Part shown: positions 27,412 to 32,831 of the stretch, piece by piece
Layout: each line of letters starts with the position of its first letter
Position numbering within the stretch: position 1 is the stretch's first letter
Assembly: GCA_024680675.1 (NCBI GenBank)
Contig: JAILBX010000238.1
Coordinates: 1-32,831 of the forward strand
Reading direction: 5' to 3'
DNA: 32,831 nt
Source: Lachnospiraceae bacterium
GTDB taxonomy: Bacteria; Bacillota; Clostridia; Lachnospirales; Lachnospiraceae
Notes under the pieces: model-generated
Databases searched by the model: none
What the model saw: only the letters and a program-made list of their open reading frames with translations
Told to the model about the DNA's origin: nothing
Translations under genes and position numbers: made by a program

Positions 27412-28605
27412 TTATTTTTTCCAATCCGAAGGGTTCATCATCTTTTGAGTCTCCCCTTCAATTTCAAAGGAAACCATATTTTCATCCAGAGCATACCAGG
27501 TATCCTTTAAATAGTTTTCAAAAAGATACGATTTACCTTCAAATATATTTATAATGGTTTTCTCAACCCTGTCTGCTATATCCTTATTGATACCAAACTC
27601 GGCAGTCACTATTCCCTCCGTAACCATCCTCAGAGCATTTTTTGAAGCCCCAAAGGAAATAATGATAAGATCTCCTTTATCGCCGTAGCCCAAGCCTTTT
27701 TCATCCATAGCATCTATGATGTCATTTAAGACTGCGTCATTATAGCAGACAAGGACATCTATCTCATCCTTATATTTACTGCAATAAGACTCCATAAGGT
27801 CCTTTGCAGAGGCTCCCTCTCCTATTTCCTCAGGCTGTTCAAGTATTGACATTTTGTATTTGTCGGCTATCTCGGTAAAACCATTTTTGATCTCCCTCAT
27901 GCCTGTAAAATGGATCTCATTTGGGATCTCAACTATTTTTATTTCTTCCTTCCCTTCTCTGTCGGCATATGCCTTAAGCCATTCTCCGGCTGCTCTCCCT
28001 GTTTTGGTACGGTCAGAGCCTATCCAGGCCTTATAGAGGTCACAATCACTTATTTTATTGTCGATCAAAACCACGGGAATGCCGGCTGCCTCACATCTTT
28101 CGAGGATCTCTGTATATCCTTCCTCCTCCACAGGATTAAGCACTATACAATCCACATTTTCATCAATGACCGAGTCTAAGGCCGCAAGCTGCTTTTCATA
28201 GTTGTTTTCACAGTCTATAAAGTTCAGATCATAGCCGTTTTCTTCTGAAAAGATCTCATTAAAGGATTCATTTATCTCCAATATCCAGTCACTGCTATGA
28301 TCTCTTTGGATAAGACCGATATCGATAAGTTTCTCCTTTCTTATTGCATCCCTCTCGGCTTCGACCTTATCTTCTGCCTTCTGTTTTACCTCTGCTGACT
28401 CTTCTATAAGCTCAGTAGTCTGCTCTTCCTTTTTACTTTCTATCTCTTTTGATAGCGCTTCCGGATCCTCCGGGTTTTCTGAAGCTTCATCGGTCTCATT
28501 GCCTGCAGCCTGGTCTGTCTCTGTCAGATCTGACTTCTTAAAGCTGCAAGCTGCCAGAACTGACAATAGAAGGAAAAGTGTCAGTAAGCAAATCCTTTTT
28601 TTCAT
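27412..28605 (-). CDS. Substrate-binding lipoprotein (LacI/RbsB-type periplasmic-binding fold)
   Basis: This exported lipoprotein has a type I solute-binding domain. From the ATG at 28605 the signal (MKKRICLLTLFLLLSVLAAC) ends in a lipobox LAAC with Cys20 lipidated. Residues about 21-95 are a Glu/Lys/Asp-rich linker. The binding domain then begins (IDIGLIQRDHSSDWILEINESF) and contains VDCIVLNPVEEEGY, AAGIPVVLIDNKI and VLVCYNDAVLNDIIDAMDEKG, the usual features of sugar-binding proteins of ABC systems. No permease or ATPase gene is adjacent. It follows the [FeFe] hydrogenase gene by 21 bases and is probably co-transcribed with it. It may be a stand-alone sensor or serve a transporter elsewhere; the ligand is unknown. 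Confidence 0.85.
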   Translation of the reverse strand: MKKRICLLTLFLLLSVLAACSFKKSDLTETDQAAGNETDEASENPEDPEALSKEIESKKEEQTTELIEESAEVKQKAEDKVEAERDAIRKEKLIDIGLIQRDHSSDWILEINESFNEIFSEENGYDLNFIDCENNYEKQLAALDSVIDENVDCIVLNPVEEEGYTEILERCEAAGIPVVLIDNKISDCDLYKAWIGSDRTKTGRAAGEWLKAYADREGKEEIKIVEIPNEIHFTGMREIKNGFTEIADKYKMSILEQPEEIGEGASAKDLMESYCSKYKDEIDVLVCYNDAVLNDIIDAMDEKGLGYGDKGDLIIISFGASKNALRMVTEGIVTAEFGINKDIADRVEKTIINIFEGKSYLFENYLKDTWYALDENMVSFEIEGETQKMMNPSDWKK

Positions 28606-28626
28606 AATGATCACACCTTCTTTTTA

Positions 28627-30099
28627 TCATAGATGTCCATCTCTGAACATGGAGAACTCTCCCATGGGGTATCCTGCCAGGTTCTCAAGGATTCCTCTTG
28701 AATCAGCCTCTTCCAAAAGCTTCCGTCTGGCTGAAGTTATTTCAGCTTCAGTCTTATGCTTTGAAGGTCCTCCTACACAGCCTCCGGGACACATCATACC
28801 CTCCACAAAGTCCTCATTGAGCCTTCCAAGCTTAAGAAGCTGTAATGCCACGCTGCAGTCCTGACCTCCCGTAGCCTGTCTCAGCTTTATACCGCTTGTA
28901 TCGATCCCTCTTTCCTTCATGACCTCTATAACAGCCCCTGCAACCCCACCGGATGCAGCAAACTTTTTACCGAAGAGGGAGGCCTTCTGGTATTTTTCCT
29001 CTGCAGGTCTTAACTCAAGACTTCTTGAACGAAGCAGTGCTCTGAATTCTCCGTAGGTCATAACATAATCCACATTATCTGCTATTTCCTTATCTCTTGA
29101 CTCTGCCTTTTTGGCAATACAGGGTCCAACAAAAACAGTTATACAGCCGGGATAAACATGCTTTAAGTATCTTGATACCGCAACCATGGGCGAAACTGTA
29201 TTTGACTTATTTGTCTTATATAGATCAGGATATTCTTTTTTTATCATGTTAATAAAGGCAGGACAGCAGGAGGTAGTCATCTTTATTCCTTTTTCAAGAG
29301 CTTCGGCCCATTCTTCAGCTTCATAGGCCGCTGTCATATCTCCTCCAAGACCAACCTCAACCATATCGGCAAATCCAAGCTCCATAAGCCCCTGTCTTAC
29401 GGAAGCCATTCCTATATTGTCTCCAAACTGTCCTTCGGTAGCGGGAGCACACATGGCAATAACCTTTTCTCCTGACTGAATGGCTCTTATTATCCCGGTG
29501 ATAAAGGACTTTGAGGATATGGCTCCAAAGGGGCATGAGTGTATGCAGTGACCGCACTGTATACACTTTTTCTCATCTATGGCACATATACCATATTCAT
29601 CATAAGTAATGGCCCCTACCGGACATACCTTCTTACAGGGTCTCTGAAGGTGAGCTATAGCCTCATAGGGACAGGCCTTTGCACACATCCCGCATTCCTT
29701 ACATTTAGACGGATCTATATAGGATCTGTCATGGCCTATGGTTATGGCACCGAATTTACAGGAGTTATAACAAGCCCTTCCCATACACAAACGACAGTTA
29801 TCGGTAACCGTATAAGCAGATATGGGACATTCCTCACAGGCCGGCTTCAGAACCTGAACAATATTATCGGATTCCATATCCGGAGTGGGACACATACCCA
29901 TGGCAAGCCTTATTCTTTGTCTCACAAGTTCCCTTTCCTTATATATACAGCATCTGTATTGTGCCTGGGGACCGGGTACCATCCTCATTACTATATCCTC
30001 TCGGATCTCCTCTGTAAGATCCCCCTTCCAGGCAGCCATAGCCACCTCCTGTAAAACTCTGTGGTTGAACTGAATAATTCCCTGATCATTTGTTACCAT
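28627..30099 (-). CDS. Monomeric [FeFe] hydrogenase, group B-like
   Basis: This cytoplasmic iron-sulfur enzyme probably evolves or senses hydrogen with ferredoxin as partner. The 490 residues have an N-terminal region, then cysteine clusters for several FeS centres (CRLCMGRACYNSC 102-114, CKECGMCAKACP 133-144, CKKVCP 155-160, CIQCGHCIHSCP 179-190). All H-cluster motifs are present: TSCCPAF with Cys278 (proton relay) and Cys279, GPCIAKK with Cys327, and MMCPGGCVGG with Cys437 and Cys441. The shape matches group B monomeric enzymes common in anaerobic Clostridia. AGGAG precedes the ATG. The maturation genes hydE, hydF and hydG are not in the window. The catalytic cysteines argue for an active enzyme; direction and partner are unknown. 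Confidence 0.9.
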   Translation of the reverse strand: MVTNDQGIIQFNHRVLQEVAMAAWKGDLTEEIREDIVMRMVPGPQAQYRCCIYKERELVRQRIRLAMGMCPTPDMESDNIVQVLKPACEECPISAYTVTDNCRLCMGRACYNSCKFGAITIGHDRSYIDPSKCKECGMCAKACPYEAIAHLQRPCKKVCPVGAITYDEYGICAIDEKKCIQCGHCIHSCPFGAISSKSFITGIIRAIQSGEKVIAMCAPATEGQFGDNIGMASVRQGLMELGFADMVEVGLGGDMTAAYEAEEWAEALEKGIKMTTSCCPAFINMIKKEYPDLYKTNKSNTVSPMVAVSRYLKHVYPGCITVFVGPCIAKKAESRDKEIADNVDYVMTYGEFRALLRSRSLELRPAEEKYQKASLFGKKFAASGGVAGAVIEVMKERGIDTSGIKLRQATGGQDCSVALQLLKLGRLNEDFVEGMMCPGGCVGGPSKHKTEAEITSARRKLLEEADSRGILENLAGYPMGEFSMFRDGHL

Positions 30100-30219
30100 A
30101 GATAATCTCCTGTTAGTTTACTATTTAATAATACACCCATAAGCTCAGTATTTTCTTTCCTTGTTTTATAATACCTTAAAAAGAAAAATAATCATAGTAT
30201 ATAAATAATTAATTTGTCG

Positions 30220-30393
30220 TCATTCTTCCAGCTGATACTGCATAAATTCATACTTAAGCCTGCTGCCCTCTCTTATCTCCGGCGGGAGAAGGGCTCTTGC
30301 CACCAGCTTCAGATCCTCAGATTCGATATCCCTTCTTTTTAGATTGGCATAATCTCCGTCGATACTTTCTACCACATAATACCAGGTCTCCAT
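30220..30393 (-). CDS. Small DUF3006-like protein, 57 residues
   Basis: This short gene encodes METWYYVVESIDGDYANLKR and continues to 57 residues, ending MQYQLEE before TGA. The pattern of an opening beta strand, IDGDYANL, then LVARALLPPEIREGSRLKYEF, resembles DUF3006 proteins, small beta-rich proteins of unknown function in Firmicutes. A textbook AAGGAGG lies 4 bases before the ATG, strong support for translation of so short a frame. It lies 120 bases upstream of the hydrogenase gene on the same strand and is divergent from the carrier protein gene. Family assignment is by eye and tentative; that it is a real gene is more secure. Confidence 0.75.
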   Translation of the reverse strand: METWYYVVESIDGDYANLKRRDIESEDLKLVARALLPPEIREGSRLKYEFMQYQLEE

Positions 30394-30426
30394 ATTGCCT
30401 CCTTACATACTGATTTATAATATATT

Positions 30427-30440
30427 TTACATAAATGTAA
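30427..30440. promoter_or_regulatory. Short palindrome in a divergent intergenic region
   Basis: TTACAT and ATGTAA are perfect 6-base arms around AA. The site is 34 bases before the start of the DUF3006-like gene and 87 bases before the divergent carrier protein gene, where a regulator of either could bind. A poor -10 like TATAAA lies near it on the minus strand. Short AT-rich palindromes arise by chance, so the call is weak. Confidence 0.25.
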
Positions 30441-30527
30441 CATAAGCTTTGGAATAACAAAAGGTATTCTCAGAGACTTGATAATATGTTAAAATAAACT
30501 GATATAAACCATTAAGGAGGTTTTAAC

Positions 30528-30749
30528 ATGGAGGAATTAATAGAATTACTGCGGGAAGTCAGAGATGACGTGGATTTTGATAACTGCACAGACCTTATAG
30601 ACGGAGAAGTCCTTTCTTCCTTTGATATAATCCAGATAATCAGCGTTATAGATGAGGAATATGATGTTTCAATTCCCGCCGCTGAAATAAAGCCCGACAA
30701 TTTCAACAGTGCAAAGGCTCTTTATGATCTTATTCAAAGATTAAAATAA
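30528..30749 (+). CDS. Acyl/D-alanyl carrier protein-like protein
   Basis: This 73-residue acidic helical protein has the carrier-protein fold and is the only plus-strand gene in the window. Helix 1 is MEELIELLREVRDDV. The conserved core DGEVLSSFDIIQIISVIDEEYDVSIP holds the presumed phosphopantetheine serine at residue 31, where D-S-L/F is usual; here it reads S-S-F. DltC and related single-domain carriers share the LDSFDI pattern. A strong AAGGAGG precedes the ATG and a terminator follows the stop. No synthetase, ligase or phosphopantetheinyl transferase gene is adjacent, so the cargo and partner are unknown. The fold assignment is good; activity is uncertain because of the altered motif. 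Confidence 0.82.
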   Translation: MEELIELLREVRDDVDFDNCTDLIDGEVLSSFDIIQIISVIDEEYDVSIPAAEIKPDNFNSAKALYDLIQRLK

Positions 30750-30754
30750 GCACG

Positions 30755-30815
30755 TATAAAGCTCCCCGGATTCATTACTTAAGTGTTCTGTAATATCCGG
30801 GGAGCTTTATTTTTA
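30755..30815. terminator. Strong terminator between convergent genes
   Basis: A perfect 16-bp stem (30756-30771 with 30795-30810) encloses a 23-base loop. On the plus strand it is followed by TTTTT, ending the carrier protein transcript. On the minus strand it overlaps the stop of the M13 peptidase gene and is trailed by a T-containing stretch, so it probably works both ways. Confidence 0.88.
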
Positions 30816-32831
30816 CCAGATAGCTATTCTATCCTCAGGAGCCAGATACATTCCATCTCCTTCTTTAATATCATAGGTTAAAAAGAACTCGTCAAACTGC
30901 TGAAGAGTAACATTGACTCTTAAATACTCAAATGGATGCGGATCCGAAGCTGCTCTCAAGTGGATCCTTTCCCTGTTGGATTTGGATCTGAAAAATCCAC
31001 TTGCGTATGACCTGAAGAATTTATCATAATCGAAATCATCTATCTTTGAAGCCATTCTCAGCATACATTCAACTCCACCCATATCAGCTATTGCCTCCAA
31101 CAGATAGAGATCTCCGTTAGCAGTTTTTCCGTCATCCGATATAATTATATCGTTATAATAATCAACAACCTTTTTAGATTTCTTTTCAAACTCCTTATAA
31201 TCTTTATCTGTCCACCACTTTTTAATATTACCTGCTTCATCATATTGACTTCCGGATGAATCAAAGGCATGAGATATCTCATGACCTATTATGAAGCCTA
31301 TCTGAGCCAACTTCTCTTCTGTAGACATATCCTTATTATAGATTGCGCCCTGAAGGATACCCGAATAAATATACATGGTATTTTGCTGCTGAGAATTAGC
31401 CGCATTAACATCCAGGGTATTGGTCATCCATTTTTCCTTGTCTATCTTACTGTTTATTTTAGTTGCAGCATATAAACGGTTTTGTCTTGCGATATTATCA
31501 TATGCCTCTATAAGATTGCCTCCATCCTCTTTTGAGGTGAAATAGAATATATTACTATCATCCCATTTTTCAGGGTAAGCAACTTGGATATTAAGCTTAT
31601 CCAGCTTGTTTATTGCAGCCTTTTTTGTTTCCTCTGACAGCCACTCATTCTCCTTTATCATATCTTTATATGTGGCGATCACTTCTTCACAAAGCCCGGT
31701 TACCTCTTCTCTTGTTTCAACATCCATATACTTTTCCAGATATAATCTTGAAAGGCTGTCCGGAAAGACTCCCTTTACAATTTCATAACATCTTTCCTCC
31801 TTACTTAAGGGTTCCTCGATCCCATTTAGTTTATCCTGGCATTTACAATAATGATCAAATGCCTCTTCGTCAATTTCGGAGATGATCCTGCTAAGGAGTA
31901 AGGTTAATATCTTAGCCTTGATCCCATCAAGATTTTCTTCATTATATAACTCATTAAATCTCTTAAGCCAGTCAGGTTCACTAAGATTAATCAGGTTCGA
32001 TTGAGATAATCCCATCCTTCCTATTACCTTTGTCAAAGGATAATTAGGTGATATTTCATTTATTTCCTCCAAAGTTACCGGGTTTTTGATTTTATTAAGT
32101 GATTCAGGCTTATAATAGTCAGTGGTTGACATCATGTGTTCAGCCAGCTCGGCCTCAAAATTATTAAGATCCTCAACTATCTTTTCACCCTCTTCATCAT
32201 TGATACCCACTCTTTCGAACATATAATCATAGATCTCTTCATTATACTCTTTCAGTGCTTTTCCGTATTCTGAAAGCTCAGTATATTCATCTGAATCCCC
32301 AAGAGAAAGAAAGCTTGGATATATTTCAACATTATACCAGTCCGAATCATTTGAATCTATTCCAATACTGACCTGAATCAAACCGCCGTCATAACGGAGA
32401 CCCTCCTCAGAAATCAGATACTCATTCAGCATATCCATATCTTTGATAGCCATTATTTTTTCTATAAGAGGCATATAAGGCCTTATGCCAAGCTCATTCC
32501 TTGTGTCCCAATCCATAAGCAGTTTATATAAACCCTGCGCTAATTCAGCATCATCACCCGTAAGAGAGTCATCCTCAAGGATATCTATACATCTTTTTTT
32601 GACATTTTCCTTCATATCGGTAATACAGTCTTCATGATTTTGACCGCTGCGGAATTTAGTATCCACCAGCCAGTCATGGTTAATATTCAGGTAAAAATCA
32701 TCCTTAAGGTCTGATGTGACCTCCTTTGTTACGACACCGTCAAGATTGGAATTTAACCATGGCTTCATCACCTTCTCTTCTTTTGCTTCACTTTTGGAAG
32801 CACTGTTTTCTGATAGCGTTTCTCCTTCCTT
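30813..32831 (-). CDS. M13 family metallopeptidase (neprilysin-like), 5' end outside the window
   Basis: This zinc endopeptidase belongs to the neprilysin/PepO family. Counting from an internal GTG at 32771, the zinc motif HEISH lies at 497-501, the third ligand in LEAIADMGG at Glu559, and Asp563 follows. NAANSQQQNTMYIYSGILQ is the substrate-binding segment, and the C-terminal GMYLAPEDRIAIW resembles the family end. The frame stays open from 32771 to the window edge through about 20 Lys/Glu/Ser-rich residues. The GTG has no good ribosome binding site of its own, so the true start is probably further upstream. A charged linker at this point is typical of a lipoprotein or anchored enzyme, suggesting an exported protease, but no signal is visible here. 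Confidence 0.9.
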   Translation of the reverse strand, partial: KEGETLSENSASKSEAKEEKVMKPWLNSNLDGVVTKEVTSDLKDDFYLNINHDWLVDTKFRSGQNHEDCITDMKENVKKRCIDILEDDSLTGDDAELAQGLYKLLMDWDTRNELGIRPYMPLIEKIMAIKDMDMLNEYLISEEGLRYDGGLIQVSIGIDSNDSDWYNVEIYPSFLSLGDSDEYTELSEYGKALKEYNEEIYDYMFERVGINDEEGEKIVEDLNNFEAELAEHMMSTTDYYKPESLNKIKNPVTLEEINEISPNYPLTKVIGRMGLSQSNLINLSEPDWLKRFNELYNEENLDGIKAKILTLLLSRIISEIDEEAFDHYCKCQDKLNGIEEPLSKEERCYEIVKGVFPDSLSRLYLEKYMDVETREEVTGLCEEVIATYKDMIKENEWLSEETKKAAINKLDKLNIQVAYPEKWDDSNIFYFTSKEDGGNLIEAYDNIARQNRLYAATKINSKIDKEKWMTNTLDVNAANSQQQNTMYIYSGILQGAIYNKDMSTEEKLAQIGFIIGHEISHAFDSSGSQYDEAGNIKKWWTDKDYKEFEKKSKKVVDYYNDIIISDDGKTANGDLYLLEAIADMGGVECMLRMASKIDDFDYDKFFRSYASGFFRSKSNRERIHLRAASDPHPFEYLRVNVTLQQFDEFFLTYDIKEGDGMYLAPEDRIAIW

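Noticed and set aside
29539-30054. 171-residue plus-strand open frame
   Set aside because: It lies wholly opposite the hydrogenase gene, whose cysteine motifs are conserved, and has no family features. The same holds for the plus-strand frame at 3030-3494 opposite dnaJ.

Overview
The window reads as chromosomal DNA of an anaerobic, low-to-moderate GC Gram-positive bacterium of the Clostridia, most likely a Lachnospiraceae member. The grounds are the hrcA-grpE-dnaK-dnaJ order behind a CIRCE operator, a uvrC-hprK-(ROK kinase)-murB-rapZ-whiA-crh block, a group B-like monomeric [FeFe] hydrogenase, a DUF6465 protein, strong AGGAGG ribosome binding sites and no sign of an outer membrane. Nearly everything is on the minus strand; the only plus-strand gene I support is a small carrier protein near the right end. 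No rRNA, complete tRNA, CRISPR array, insertion sequence or prophage was seen. No gene-free stretch exceeds about 210 bases.

Layout, left to right. Bases 1-133 hold four consecutive hairpins and no gene. 137-1213 is a mannose-1-phosphate guanylyltransferase and 1395-2546 a DUF3048 lipoprotein. 2676-7515 is the class I heat-shock operon (hrcA-grpE-dnaK-dnaJ) with a good promoter, a perfect CIRCE and a terminator. 7721-8116 is a monocistronic DUF6465 gene with its own promoter and terminator.

8325-21819 is one co-directional run of 14 genes with short gaps or overlaps. In transcription order these are uvrC, hprK, a ROK glucokinase, murB, rapZ, whiA, a Crh-type HPr, a family 2 glycosyltransferase, a membrane protein with a degenerate GGDEF domain, a sugar-nucleotide epimerase/dehydratase, a heptose-7-phosphate kinase, a nucleotidyltransferase fused to a heptose-bisphosphate phosphatase, a phosphoheptose isomerase and a transaldolase. 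The first half is carbon-flux sensing and cell-wall housekeeping. The second half looks like a complete route from sedoheptulose-7-phosphate to an NDP-heptose, with a possible c-di-GMP receptor and a membrane glycosyltransferase beside it.

21941-30099 holds ftsH, gdhA, an eda-kdgK pair for 2-keto-3-deoxygluconate use with promoter and terminator, a sugar-binding-type lipoprotein, and the [FeFe] hydrogenase upstream of it. At the right end are a 57-residue DUF3006-like gene, the divergent carrier protein, a strong hairpin terminator between convergent genes, and an M13 metallopeptidase running off the window.

The most interesting region is 8325-14926: heptose synthesis in a Gram-positive, a NTase-phosphatase fusion, a substrate-supplying transaldolase, and a GGDEF protein that has lost its active site but kept an RxxD inhibitory-site motif. 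It lies directly downstream of HPr kinase and a His-less HPr. All functional links are inferred from sequence and context.
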